Assembly: GCA_964358175.1 (NCBI GenBank) | Contig: CAYHOI010000033.1 | Span: 1-17,750 of the forward strand | Length of the DNA stretch: 17,750 bases | Source: CAYHOI01 sp964358175 | Lineage (GTDB): Bacteria; Margulisbacteria; Riflemargulisbacteria; GWF2-35-9 | Direction: 5' to 3' | In this document: positions 1 to 8,062 of the stretch, in pieces | Layout of the letters: each line of letters opens with the position of its first letter | How positions within the stretch are numbered: position 1 is the first letter of the stretch | Notes under the pieces: generated by a model | Seen by the model: the letters and a program-made list of their open reading frames with translations, nothing else | Databases searched by the model: none | Told to the model about the DNA's origin: nothing | Position numbers and translations under genes: made by a program

Positions 1-1
1 T

Positions 2-1729
2 CTTGTAAATGCAATGTGCGTAGGCGTGGTTCAGTCGGGAGATAAACCCATAAGCCCTCTCTATGGTCCTATTGTGAAGGGAATTGCCAAAGGAGAAGGT
101 AATCCCGTTATCTACGTCGGAGCGGCAACGGGTCGTGACGGTATCCATGGTGCAACGTTCGCCTCCGTGGAGTTGACTGAGGAAAGTGCTCAGCGAAAAT
201 CTTCTGTTCAAGTGGGAGATCCGTTTCAGGAGAAACTGCTCATTGAAGCCTGTCTTGAACTTCTTAAAACCGGATGCGTTGTCGGACTTGGCGACATGGG
301 AGCTGCCGGACTTACCAGTAGCCTCAGTGAGATGGCCACCCGTGGGGAACATGGCATAGAAATCGATGTCTCCTTAATCCCTCAACGCGAAAAAAACATG
401 ACTCCCTACGAGATTATGCTCTCCGAAAGCCAGGAGCGAATGGTCGTGGTCGTTGAGAAAAACAGACAACAGGAAGTGTTTGATATTTTGAAAAAGTGGG
501 ATCTTTATGCAGTCACGATGGGACATGTCACCACCGATGGACGTTTCAGAGTGTTAAATAAAGGCCAGGTTGTCGCGGATATTCCCGCCAGTGCTCTCAC
601 AGATAATGCCCCACTCTATCACCGACCCAGCCGGGAACCTGACTATCTTGTGAGAACGCGTCAATTCTCACTTTCTACGCTCAAAGACGTTACGCCAAAA
701 AATGCATCTTCAATTCTCAAATCATTGGTCGCCTCTCCCAACATTGCCGATAGGAAGTGGATCTACTCCCAGTACGACTACATGGTTCAAACTGGCACCG
801 TGATTCCTCCGGGACGCGCCGATGCTGCCGTTATTTCAATCAAAGATACGACTAAGAGAATCGCTGTCAAAACGGATGGCAATGGACGATACGTCTACCT
901 GGATGCATTTACGGGTGGACAAATTGCCGTCGCTGAAGCGGCTCGAAATGTTGCCTGCACCGGAGCAACTCCGGTGGCTATGACCAACTGCCTCAACTTT
1001 GGCAACCCGGAAAAGCCAGAGTCTTTTTGGCAATTGGAACAGGCGATTGCGGGCATGTCACAAGCTTGTCTTGAACTGCAAACCCCCGTAATCAGCGGAA
1101 ATGTTTCCCTATATAATGAATCTGAAACGGGCAACATTTTTCCCACACCGGTGGTAGGAATTCTTGGATTGTTTGACTCGGAGGCTCCTGCGATGACCCT
1201 GGACTTTCAAGAAGCCGGCGATTTGATCTACCTGGTCGGAGATACCTACAACGATATTGGGGGAACCGAATATCTGAAAATAGTACACGGTCTGGTTGAG
1301 GGAATGCCTCCAGCGATGAATCTTAAAAAGGAAAAGTTGCTTCAGAGTAGCATGATAGAGTCTATCCGAAAAAGACAGGTTCGTTCGGCTCATGACCTTT
1401 CCGATGGTGGACTTTCTGTGGCTATTTTTGAGAGTATGCGCACGCGCCAAAAAGGTGCTCAAATTCATCTAACCTTTTCTGAAGATTTACGGATCGATAG
1501 TGTTTTATTTGGAGAGTCTCAAAGTCGTGTGCTGTTTTCTGTTGCAAAATCTGAACAAAAAGCTTTCGAGAAAACGATGAGCGGTCTTCCATGTCAATGT
1601 ATCGGTGAAGTCACCGAAAACGGTCGTCTTCATCTTGAGATCAATGGGACGAGCTACCTCGACCAGGATCTCAGGGAACTAACCGATTTGTATGAAGGCT
1701 CGCTCCGTAGCATCATGGAGCCTTGCTGA
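2..1729 (+). CDS. purL: Phosphoribosylformylglycinamidine synthase, synthetase subunit PurL (5'-partial)
   Basis: PurL catalyses the ATP-dependent fourth step of purine synthesis (FGAR to FGAM) in the cytoplasm. The reading frame is open to the left edge (it reads LVNAM before the first in-frame ATG at 14), so the true start lies outside the window. About 575 residues are visible. Family signatures include GNPVIYVGAATGRDGIHGA near the start, VGDPFQEKLLIEACLE, GLGDMGAAGL, the second AIRS-type domain with TDGNGRYVYLDAFTGG and MTNCLNFGNPEKPE, then SGNVSLYNE and AHDLSDGGL. The sequence matches the short PurL form (about 740 residues), which takes ammonia from a separate PurQ with PurS. Neither is in the window, so they may lie upstream. 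The stop TGA shares one base with the purF ATG (TGATG), which implies translational coupling. I see no internal defects. Confidence 0.97.
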   Translation, partial: LVNAMCVGVVQSGDKPISPLYGPIVKGIAKGEGNPVIYVGAATGRDGIHGATFASVELTEESAQRKSSVQVGDPFQEKLLIEACLELLKTGCVVGLGDMGAAGLTSSLSEMATRGEHGIEIDVSLIPQREKNMTPYEIMLSESQERMVVVVEKNRQQEVFDILKKWDLYAVTMGHVTTDGRFRVLNKGQVVADIPASALTDNAPLYHRPSREPDYLVRTRQFSLSTLKDVTPKNASSILKSLVASPNIADRKWIYSQYDYMVQTGTVIPPGRADAAVISIKDTTKRIAVKTDGNGRYVYLDAFTGGQIAVAEAARNVACTGATPVAMTNCLNFGNPEKPESFWQLEQAIAGMSQACLELQTPVISGNVSLYNESETGNIFPTPVVGILGLFDSEAPAMTLDFQEAGDLIYLVGDTYNDIGGTEYLKIVHGLVEGMPPAMNLKKEKLLQSSMIESIRKRQVRSAHDLSDGGLSVAIFESMRTRQKGAQIHLTFSEDLRIDSVLFGESQSRVLFSVAKSEQKAFEKTMSGLPCQCIGEVTENGRLHLEINGTSYLDQDLRELTDLYEGSLRSIMEPC

Positions 1730-3153
1730 TGTGTGGAATTTTTGGAATTTGGTCCACAAAGTTAAATGTTGCTGAAGCAACGTATTTTGGACTCTTTGCC
1801 CTTCAACACCGAGGTCAGGAAAGCGCAGGGATCGCAATCACAGATGGAAAACAGATCAATCTTGTTAAAGGATTGGGGCTGGTTTCTCAAGTATTTGATA
1901 AGGATTCCCTCGAAAGTCTCAAGGGATTTGCGGCAGTGGGTCACTCCAGATATTCCACCACAGGATCAGTTCTGAAAGTAAACGCACAGCCCCTTCTCGC
2001 AAACTTTCACGGCCACGACGTTGCTGTCACCCATAATGGCAATTTGATCAACACTGAGCAACTCCGTAAGGAGTGCGCAATAAAAGGATATGTTTTCAAG
2101 GGAACCTCTGATACGGAGGTCATCGCAGCACTGCTCGAACAGTCCAGCGAGACCGAGCTGGAAGACGCAATATTGTCTCTGATGCGTCAAATTCGTGGGG
2201 CTTACTCGTTGGTTTTTCTTGCAAAGGATCGGATCGTAGCCGTACGTGACCCTTATGGGATCAGACCGCTGGTCATTTCATCTTTGGGAAGTGGCTATGT
2301 GATCGCCAGCGAGGATTGTGCGGTGAGCATTGTTGGAGGAGGCTCTGGCCGTGAGCTTCTTCCTGGTGAGCTTCTGACTATAGATGAAACGGGTACCCAT
2401 ACCCGCACAGCCCTCCATCAAGAGGCGCGTGGTGGGTTCTGCTCCTTTGAATATATCTATTTTGCAAGACCTGATTCGATTTTTAATCATAAAAGCTTAT
2501 ACTCCATTCGTGTCAAAATGGGACGGAATTTATTTCGTGAGCATCCGGTAGAAGCAGACTGTGTGATTAGCGTTCCAGATTCCGGGACACCCGCAGCCAT
2601 TGGCTATAGCAAAGAAAGTGGAATCGCTTTTGCTGAAGGGCTCATCAAAAATCGATATATTGGTCGCACCTTCATTCAGCCTGACCAGCTTCTTCGTGAG
2701 GTTGGTGTGAAACTCAAGCTCAATCCTATTGTAGACGCCATCGCAGGGAAGCGAATTGTCATCGTTGATGATTCAATCGTTCGAGGTACCACGAGTAAAA
2801 AGATCGTAAAGCTTCTTCGAGAGTGCGGGGCTCGCGAAGTTCATTTTCGTGTGAGTTCTCCGATGGTCATTGCTCCCTGTTTTTATGGAATTGATACTGC
2901 GGGGAAAAATGAGCTGATTGCATCCAATCTCTCTCTTGAAGAAATTCGAGATGAGCTCAAAGTGGACTCGATAGGATTTTTGTCGCTCAAAGGACTACTC
3001 AATGCGATCCATCTGCCCAAAGACAGTTTGTGCCTGGCTTGTTTTAATGGAGACTACCCTATTCCCATTCCTGAAGATATTCAGAGATCAAAGTTTTTGT
3101 TTGATGAGAAAGCCCCTGTTTGTGTGTGCCCCCCCCTGCTACCTGCCCGATAA
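1729..3153 (+). CDS. purF: Amidophosphoribosyltransferase PurF (iron-sulphur type)
   Basis: PurF makes phosphoribosylamine from PRPP and glutamine, the committed step of purine synthesis. I chose ATG 1729 over the in-frame TTG 1723 because it gives MCGIFG, with the catalytic N-terminal cysteine at residue 2, exposed by simple Met removal. The glutaminase domain shows LQHRGQESAGI, GHSRYSTTG, HNGN and FKGTSDTEV. The phosphoribosyltransferase domain shows SVPDSGTPAAIGYS and the PRPP loop IVIVDDSIVRGTT (the Asp pair is at 347-348). Cysteines at about 238, 384, 435 and 438 sit where the [4Fe-4S] ligands of the Bacillus-type enzyme sit (FCSFEYIYFARPDS, APCFYGID, CLACFNGDYP). The last dozen or so codons (VCVCPPLLPAR) follow a run of eight C and look unlike a normal PurF tail. 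The gene overlaps convergent ygiQ by 15 bases. Confidence 0.97.
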   Translation: MCGIFGIWSTKLNVAEATYFGLFALQHRGQESAGIAITDGKQINLVKGLGLVSQVFDKDSLESLKGFAAVGHSRYSTTGSVLKVNAQPLLANFHGHDVAVTHNGNLINTEQLRKECAIKGYVFKGTSDTEVIAALLEQSSETELEDAILSLMRQIRGAYSLVFLAKDRIVAVRDPYGIRPLVISSLGSGYVIASEDCAVSIVGGGSGRELLPGELLTIDETGTHTRTALHQEARGGFCSFEYIYFARPDSIFNHKSLYSIRVKMGRNLFREHPVEADCVISVPDSGTPAAIGYSKESGIAFAEGLIKNRYIGRTFIQPDQLLREVGVKLKLNPIVDAIAGKRIVIVDDSIVRGTTSKKIVKLLRECGAREVHFRVSSPMVIAPCFYGIDTAGKNELIASNLSLEEIRDELKVDSIGFLSLKGLLNAIHLPKDSLCLACFNGDYPIPIPEDIQRSKFLFDEKAPVCVCPPLLPAR

Positions 3154-4881
3154 GTACCCGAACTCAGAGAGCTTCCCTAGTGTAACAAGTGCCTTTCGAA
3201 GATACCCTGCATTGCTTTTGAGCGTGGGTTGGAGTAAAGCACGTTGAAGAAGGCGTTCCTCACCTTTGGCCACATGGATCGGCTCGGAGTTGAAGGGACT
3301 GATCTCAGCATAATACATCGCGCAGGATAGGGTCATCGGAATGGGGATATAGGTCTGAACCTGTTGAACGCGCAGTCGATTCCTTCGCAAATAAACTGCC
3401 AAGTCGTACATGTCTTGAAGCGTTGAGCCTGGATGAGCGGCAATAAAATAGGGAATCATATATTGCTTCTTATGATGTTTTTGACTGAGAGAGTCGAACT
3501 GCTTACAAAAAATTTCATAATCCTGAAAGGAGGGCTTTTGCATCAGATCCAGTACGGTTGATGACAGGTGCTCTGGCGCAACACTTAGCTGTCCGCTGAC
3601 ATGATCCTTCACCACTTTCTCCATATACTCAGGGGCCTGAAGGGCCAGATCATAACGGATACCCGAATTGATAAACACGTGTTTTACTCTATCCACCTGT
3701 TCGATCTTTCCAAGAAGAAGTGCTATTCGACGCTGGTCGGTCTGTAAATTCGGACAAGGATGCGGGTGCAGGCAACTAAACCGCGCACATCCCTGGTCGC
3801 GCTTGCATAGACTTCCATACATATTAGCAGAGGGACCTCCCACATCTTGAATCGTTCCTTTGAAATCTTCTGAGGAGGCAATGAGGTTGGTTTCTTTTAA
3901 GATAGAGCTCTCACTCCGACTGGAAATGTATTTTCCCTGATGAACCGTGAGTGCACAGAACGAGCACCCTCCATAACATCCCCTATGTGACACAATCGAA
4001 TCCTTTACAAACCCGTTGGCAGGAATGGGCTGAAGGTATCTGGGATGTGCTTGCCGCACGAAAGGAAGCTCCGTATAGATCGAATCCAGATCATCGGCTG
4101 GAAGATTCTGGGGAGACTCCAGAAGAAGGTATCGATTTTGGCATGCCTGCATGACGCGCGGAGGGTTTTTGCCTGCGAGTTCTCGCTCATAACGGACAGT
4201 AGCTGTCATAAGTGCGTGTTTTTGACTCAGAATCGTTTCGTACGAGGGGAGCTCTACGATGTCTTCGCCCTCAGGTTTTTCGCCTAAAATCCTTGCTGTA
4301 TTCACAATGCCTTCCAGTGGCGTTCCAGCTTCAAGTCTTTGAGCGATCTCGACGATGGCACGTTCGGCCATGCCATAGACCAGAATATCCGCACGGCAGT
4401 CGAATAAAATTGATCGTCGAAGCGAATTGTCCCAGTAATCATAGTGCACCAGCCGACGCAAACTCGCTTCTAAGCCACCAATGACGATGGGAACGCCTGG
4501 GAAAAGCTGCCGAATTTTGTTGCAATACACGAGGGTCGCTCGATCAGGACGTTTCCCTGGAACCCCTCCTTCTGAGTAGGCATCTGCTTTGCGACGATTC
4601 TTTTCGGAGGTCCTATTGGAAATCATAGAGTCCATGTTGCCAGCGGTTATCCCAAAAAAGAGACGCGGCTGTCCTAATGCTTGAAAATCGGCATCACCTT
4701 TCCAGTCAGGTTGAGGCAGAATGCCCACTCGATACCCTTTGGACTCCAGATATCGTCCGATTAAAGCCGCACCAAAAGAAGGATGATCGATATAAGCATC
4801 CCCTGTGATAAGGATAATGTCCAGCTGATCCCAACCTTTTTGGTGCATTTCAGCACGCGTTATAGGCAGAAATTGACTCAT
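3139..4881 (-). CDS. ygiQ: YgiQ family radical SAM protein
   Basis: This is a 580-residue member of the YgiQ/UPF0313 radical SAM family, whose substrate is unknown. The N-terminal part carries DIILITGDAYIDHPSFGAALIGRYLE and FFGITAGNMDSM, typical of the family's cobalamin-binding-like region. The radical SAM cluster motif CYGGCSFC puts the CX3CX2C cysteines at 302, 306 and 309. A second cysteine cluster (C359, C365, C370, C376, in GSLCKRDQGC and CLHPHPC) is also characteristic. APEHLS and HPGSTLQDM follow. The protein is shorter than E. coli YgiQ (over 700 residues), lacking most of the variable C-terminal tail, as many family members do. The start is ATG 4881 with no convincing Shine-Dalgarno. 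Only two bases separate it from the 29-bp repeat bounding the AbiE module, so its original promoter may have been displaced. It is convergent with purF. Confidence 0.93.
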   Translation of the reverse strand: MSQFLPITRAEMHQKGWDQLDIILITGDAYIDHPSFGAALIGRYLESKGYRVGILPQPDWKGDADFQALGQPRLFFGITAGNMDSMISNRTSEKNRRKADAYSEGGVPGKRPDRATLVYCNKIRQLFPGVPIVIGGLEASLRRLVHYDYWDNSLRRSILFDCRADILVYGMAERAIVEIAQRLEAGTPLEGIVNTARILGEKPEGEDIVELPSYETILSQKHALMTATVRYERELAGKNPPRVMQACQNRYLLLESPQNLPADDLDSIYTELPFVRQAHPRYLQPIPANGFVKDSIVSHRGCYGGCSFCALTVHQGKYISSRSESSILKETNLIASSEDFKGTIQDVGGPSANMYGSLCKRDQGCARFSCLHPHPCPNLQTDQRRIALLLGKIEQVDRVKHVFINSGIRYDLALQAPEYMEKVVKDHVSGQLSVAPEHLSSTVLDLMQKPSFQDYEIFCKQFDSLSQKHHKKQYMIPYFIAAHPGSTLQDMYDLAVYLRRNRLRVQQVQTYIPIPMTLSCAMYYAEISPFNSEPIHVAKGEERLLQRALLQPTLKSNAGYLRKALVTLGKLSEFGYLSGR

Positions 4882-4883
4882 TT

Positions 4884-4912
4884 CAGAAGCCGGTTATTCC
4901 ACACATTTATAA
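4884..4912. repeat. 29-bp direct repeat, left copy, flanking the AbiE module
   Basis: A perfect 29-base direct match to 6449-6477, beginning CAGAAGCCGG and ending CATTTATAA. This copy spans the abiEii stop codon and ends two bases before the ygiQ start codon. The two copies bracket abiEii, abiEi and their promoter, and the bases flanking the match differ immediately on both sides. It could be a target duplication or a recombinase attachment core. The arms are not inverted repeats. Confidence 0.9.
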
Positions 4913-5710
4913 AATATTGTTAATGATCGTTTGCAAAGCATCTTTTTCGATAAACCTGAGTTCCGTCTTGTCCTTGAGGAACGGGGAAACATCACTACGA
5001 AGGACAGTCACATTAAGACCGCTCAGTTTATCTGACAGTTTTTTTATAAGCACATGTTTATCGAAAGAAATCCTTTTATCTTCAGTTTGATAAAAGGCCT
5101 GATCCAGAAGGTCATAATTTGGCTTAATCTTATTGGCAATAAACCAGACCAGATCGTACAAGTCTCGGCCTTTTTCATACTTTCGACAAAGAATGGCATG
5201 CAGTTTACCAGCAAAAAGAGAGGACAGATCATAATGCCGAATATTAAGCAGAAACTGTTTATTTATCGGAGTAAACAGGAGTTCGTATCCCGTGGGAGGG
5301 TTTGTATCGATCTCCAGTTTAACCGATAGAACTTGGGTTTGTTGAGATGAAAGCCCTAGCTCAAATAAAATATTGGAAAACTTAATAAAACTATTATGCA
5401 CTGTATTCGCTTCTTTTTTGGTAACCACAACATCAAACCCATAGCCCTTTAATATCGATTTTACATGATCAAGTATAGACTTAAAATCGTAACCTTCAGG
5501 ATTAATTAAAGAAAAATCTAAATCCTCTGAAAATCGATTTAACCCAAATAGAATTCGAAGGGATGTTCCACCAACAAACGCCAAGTTCTTATAATATCCT
5601 TTTATCTCCAATATTCTTAAAATAAGTAATTGAAGATATTCTCTTAATTCAGCATATTTTTCCTCATGTGTATTAAATGAGTTAATTCTTTGCTTTAGTA
5701 CTTCAATCAT
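4907..5710 (-). CDS. abiEii: AbiEii/AbiGii-type nucleotidyltransferase toxin
   Basis: This 267-residue protein is the toxin of a type IV AbiE toxin-antitoxin and abortive-infection pair. Family members are nucleotidyltransferases that halt growth and can block phage. Visible motifs are GGTSLR at 47-52 and SEDLDF at 61-66 (the DNA polymerase beta-like metal-binding motif), a third acidic position in KLEID (D135), and a C-terminal KLHAI...GRDLYDLVWF motif (K169, R182, D183). All expected catalytic positions are present, so the protein should be active. The start ATG overlaps the antitoxin stop (ATGA, 5707-5710), so the antitoxin is translated first, as is usual for the family. The gene is visibly more AT-rich than purL, purF and ygiQ, which fits horizontal acquisition. 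Its last codons and stop lie inside the 29-bp repeat. Confidence 0.93.
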   Translation of the reverse strand: MIEVLKQRINSFNTHEEKYAELREYLQLLILRILEIKGYYKNLAFVGGTSLRILFGLNRFSEDLDFSLINPEGYDFKSILDHVKSILKGYGFDVVVTKKEANTVHNSFIKFSNILFELGLSSQQTQVLSVKLEIDTNPPTGYELLFTPINKQFLLNIRHYDLSSLFAGKLHAILCRKYEKGRDLYDLVWFIANKIKPNYDLLDQAFYQTEDKRISFDKHVLIKKLSDKLSGLNVTVLRSDVSPFLKDKTELRFIEKDALQTIINNIL

Positions 5711-6354
5711 ATTGCTTCAAAGCTGCTTTCCTTTAAAAAAGAGATAAATGATTCGATAACTTTCAATAATTTTTGGGTGCCATATATTTCACCATATTGT
5801 CTAAGCTTTTGGATATCGATACTTTCCAGATTTTGAAACCGATATGAATCCTCAAATATATTATTGTCTAGTGTTAATATTTTCGACAAGTTATAATAAA
5901 GAAAATCCGTAACAGCTTTTTCAGGTGTTGCGATAAAAAAAGCATATCCATCCTTTGTCTTCTGCTCTATAAACCCGGTATAAGCTGTTCCCTTTATATG
6001 GTGGTAGACAAAACGCCCATAAGCATTAGAAACCTGCAGTGTTTTATGGGTAGTGATTGACGTCATGACCTCCACCCGTTCGGGGATAAGACCATAAAAG
6101 GACAAGGCGTATTCGAGGCTAAGATATGACGGCTCAACTAGAGAATTAGCAATGAGCGTTCTTTCTGTTGGCATCGGTTTGTCTGAATCATTTATTGTAT
6201 AAATACCTCGTCTCAATTGAATAACCAAGCTTTTTTTACACCACTCATTTAACTGCTTACGGATGCTTTTAATGGGTTCACCTAACCCAACAAAGCTGCT
6301 GGAGTAGAAATAAGGCAGCTTGTTGTATTTGTTTTTAAAGTCTATATATTTCAT
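5707..6354 (-). CDS. abiEi: AbiEi-type antitoxin / transcriptional regulator
   Basis: This 215-residue partner of the AbiEii toxin has the AbiEi layout: an N-terminal helical winged-helix region (SIRKQLNEWCKKSLVIQLRRGIYTI, about 29-53), then the conserved core with LIANSLVEPSYLSLEYALSFYGLIPE, SITTHKT, a FVYHHIK strand and IATPEKAVTDFLYY. In characterised systems the antitoxin neutralises the toxin and represses its own promoter by DNA binding. Here a good promoter lies just upstream (6389-6417) with a leader of about 28 nt and an AGGTG Shine-Dalgarno. The overlap with abiEii is 4 bases. Low GC content matches the toxin gene and not the core genes. The family assignment rests on domain pattern and context. 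Confidence 0.88.
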   Translation of the reverse strand: MKYIDFKNKYNKLPYFYSSSFVGLGEPIKSIRKQLNEWCKKSLVIQLRRGIYTINDSDKPMPTERTLIANSLVEPSYLSLEYALSFYGLIPERVEVMTSITTHKTLQVSNAYGRFVYHHIKGTAYTGFIEQKTKDGYAFFIATPEKAVTDFLYYNLSKILTLDNNIFEDSYRFQNLESIDIQKLRQYGEIYGTQKLLKVIESFISFLKESSFEAI

Positions 6355-6388
6355 TTCTATAAATACACCTATTGGTTAACTTACGGAA

Positions 6389-6417
6389 ATAATATAGCAA
6401 CTTTAAAATAAAGTAAA
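6389..6417 (-). promoter_or_regulatory. Predicted promoter of abiEi-abiEii
   Basis: On the minus strand TTTACT (6417-6412) and TATTAT (6394-6389) are separated by exactly 17 bases, giving 4/6 and 5/6 matches to the -35 and -10 consensus. The start codon is at 6354. The segment lies inside the 29-bp repeats, so the module carries its own promoter. Confidence 0.6.
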
Positions 6418-6448
6418 TATCGGGGGGCATATTATCGTCGTCGTTTTC

Positions 6449-6477
6449 CAGAAGCCGGTTATTCCACACATTTATAA
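6449..6477. repeat. 29-bp direct repeat, right copy
   Basis: Identical to 4884-4912 over 29 bases. It lies 95 bp upstream of the abiEi start and about 10 bp past the stop of the degraded ORF at 6487-6764. Deleting one copy and the 1.5 kb between would leave the ygiQ start preceded by ordinary upstream sequence, consistent with insertion of the AbiE module just in front of ygiQ. Confidence 0.9.
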
Positions 6478-6486
6478 GATCAATGA

Positions 6487-6764
6487 CTATTTTAAAATAA
6501 TGCGTTTTATACAATCAACTGACTGATGAAAACCGTCTAATAAAGACAGTGCTTCATCAATAGAAATCTCATCACCATATGGATTGGTATTATCGGTTCA
6601 TAAAGCCTTTTTCCTTTGGAAAGAATATCAATCCCAAAACGAAAGTCCTCGCCTCGTTTTTTCCTGCGAATCAAATCATCTAAAATCTGACCGAGAGGTA
6701 TGGTGAAAAATGAAAATCGAATACGAAAATAAGATTGTTGGGCTATCACTTTAGGCTGGCCCAA
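6487..6764 (-). pseudogene. Degraded small ORF of unknown function, probable frameshift
   Basis: The first 57 or so codons read in one frame from a TTG at 6764 (VIAQQSYFRIRF, then ILDDLIRRKKRGEDFRFGID and LSKGKRLYEP). After about 6595 that frame turns implausible, while another frame opens with NTNPYGDEISIDEAL, continues SLLDGFHQSVDCIKRIILK and stops at 6487. Joining the two by one indel gives a coherent hydrophilic protein, so this is probably a frameshifted or decayed gene. I recognise no family. The 5' end overlaps the end of the upstream ATPase gene by 19 bases. No start with a Shine-Dalgarno is visible. It could equally be non-coding, so the call is tentative. Confidence 0.3.
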
Positions 6765-7915
6765 ACTGACTTGATATCACTCATATTAATACACTTAGTC
6801 TCTTTATATACTATCGGTTGTTTTGCTTGGTATATTAGAAAAAAATCTTTGATAGGAATTATCCCCGAATGGCGTAACCACTCTAATTGATGAACCAATC
6901 GAGAGTTAAATGTTGACGTAGACTTAACTTCACATGCGACCCAATGAGTACCATATGGATTCATCAAAAGATCCACCTCTTTGCCATGATGATCCCTATA
7001 AAAATAAAACGGATAGCGCTCACCCGCATGCCTTGTTTGCTTCCAAAGCTCGCTAATCACATAATTCTCATACATATTTCCACGGAGCGGATGCGTCTTC
7101 CAAATGTCTGAATCATTAATACCGAGCAAGTATGATGCAAGTCCAGTATCAACAAAATATAGTTTTGGCGACTTCACTAAGGATTTACGTCGATTTGTAG
7201 AAAAAGGTCTTAAAAAATAAATAAGATATGAAGCTTCAAGGATTGAAAGCCAGTGCTGGATAGTTGGCACAGAAACGCCAACCTCTACAGCCAACGTACT
7301 CGCATTTACTATTTGCCCTATTTGCCCAGCACACAGCTCAATAAACCGTTCAAATTGCGATAGATCACGAATATTGGTTATTTGTCGAACATCCCGTTCC
7401 ACATACGTTGCGACATAATTACGATACATTAGTTTAGGATCTTGCCCATCGACAATGACTCTTGGATATGTTCCGGTGACCCAGTCTTGCTCAATAGATC
7501 GTCCTTGTTGTGTCATCTCCCCTAACTCGAATGGCAACAGATCCACAAGTCCGGCTCGCCCAGCAAGGGATTGCGATACGCTTTCCATCATCATGAACTG
7601 CTGACTCCCTGTTAATATGAAGAGACCATTCGACTTATTGTCATCAACAATGGCCTGAAGGTAACTCACCAGATCAGGCACGCGTTGAAACTCATCTATA
7701 ATTACACCCTTAGCATATTGTGCTAAAAATCCCTTTGGATCATCCTTAACCATAGACCGGATATCAGGATCTTCCAGACTAACATAAGGCAAATCACTGC
7801 ATTGATGTTTAACAAACGTTGTCTTCCCAGATTGACGAGGCCCCGTGACGATGACAACAGGAAACTGTTGCCGTATTAGATTAAAATACTCTTCTGCTTT
7901 TCGGCTTACATACAT
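6746..7915 (-). CDS. AAA-family ATPase with DUF4143 C-terminal domain
   Basis: This 389-residue protein has the AAA_14 plus DUF4143 architecture (COG1373). Walker A is GPRQSGKTT at 25-33, Walker B is VIIDEFQ at 71-77, and a sensor-like LTGSQQF is at 101-107. The middle has FELGEMT and YVATYVERDVRQI, followed by a helix-turn-helix-like segment (STLAVEVGVSVPTIQHWLSILEA, about 206-228) and VDTGLASYLLGI. The C-terminus carries a PD-(D/E)XK-like pattern with E313, D315, E329 and K331 (GKEVDLLM, CEVKSTSTF). The molecular role of this family is poorly known. Members are common in accessory regions and have been suspected of toxin-like or defence roles. All ATPase motifs are intact. A strong promoter lies six bases upstream of the ATG, predicting a leaderless transcript. 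There is no Shine-Dalgarno. Confidence 0.92.
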   Translation of the reverse strand: MYVSRKAEEYFNLIRQQFPVVIVTGPRQSGKTTFVKHQCSDLPYVSLEDPDIRSMVKDDPKGFLAQYAKGVIIDEFQRVPDLVSYLQAIVDDNKSNGLFILTGSQQFMMMESVSQSLAGRAGLVDLLPFELGEMTQQGRSIEQDWVTGTYPRVIVDGQDPKLMYRNYVATYVERDVRQITNIRDLSQFERFIELCAGQIGQIVNASTLAVEVGVSVPTIQHWLSILEASYLIYFLRPFSTNRRKSLVKSPKLYFVDTGLASYLLGINDSDIWKTHPLRGNMYENYVISELWKQTRHAGERYPFYFYRDHHGKEVDLLMNPYGTHWVACEVKSTSTFNSRLVHQLEWLRHSGIIPIKDFFLIYQAKQPIVYKETKCINMSDIKSVWASLK

Positions 7916-7921
7916 GTAAAT

Positions 7922-7950
7922 ATTTTAAATCTAATTTTAATTATTTTCAA
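7922..7950 (-). promoter_or_regulatory. Predicted promoter of the DUF4143 ATPase gene, leaderless
   Basis: TTGAAA (7950-7945) and TAAAAT (7927-7922) each match consensus at 5/6 and are 17 bases apart. Only six bases separate the -10 box from the ATG at 7915, so transcription should begin at or next to the start codon. The -35 box lies four bases outside the inferred IS30 end. Confidence 0.6.
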
Positions 7951-7953
7951 TAG

Positions 7954-8062
7954 CCCAGATTCAAGCAGCAAGTGCAACATAGACCTCTTCCGGTGTTTTA
8001 AACCCGAGACACTTTTTGGGTCGAGTATTTAGCTTATGCTCAAGTATATCAAGGTCGGCTTA
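7954..8062 (-). mobile_element. IS30-family element, right-end remnant
   Basis: On the minus strand the codons from about 8060 to the TGA at 7961 read DLDILEHKLNTRPKKCLGFK then TPEEVYVALAA, the usual C-terminus of IS30-family transposases (LNTRP.K.LGFKTP.EV). The coding end runs into a sequence of the kind seen at IS30 termini (TGTTGCACTT...TTGAATCTGGG, ending near 7954), where the last codons overlap the inverted repeat. The rest of the transposase and the other end are missing. The left break joins a four-helix-bundle gene fragment. The element cannot move on its own. Confidence 0.75.

Noticed and set aside
3002..3247. Separate small plus-strand gene after purF
   Set aside because: It is another frame of the purF end running into antisense ygiQ, with no coding signature of its own. 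It matters only as the frame reached if the C run slips.
4005..4190. Minus-strand and plus-strand small ORFs inside ygiQ
   Set aside because: All lie within the ygiQ coding region in other frames, with no motifs or ribosome-binding sites.
4884..6477. XerC/XerD dif-like (pdif) sites around the AbiE module
   Set aside because: The repeat length (29) is close to the 28 of dif sites and pdif modules do carry toxin-antitoxin genes, but the two arms here are not inverted repeats of each other and do not resemble the Xer-binding arms.
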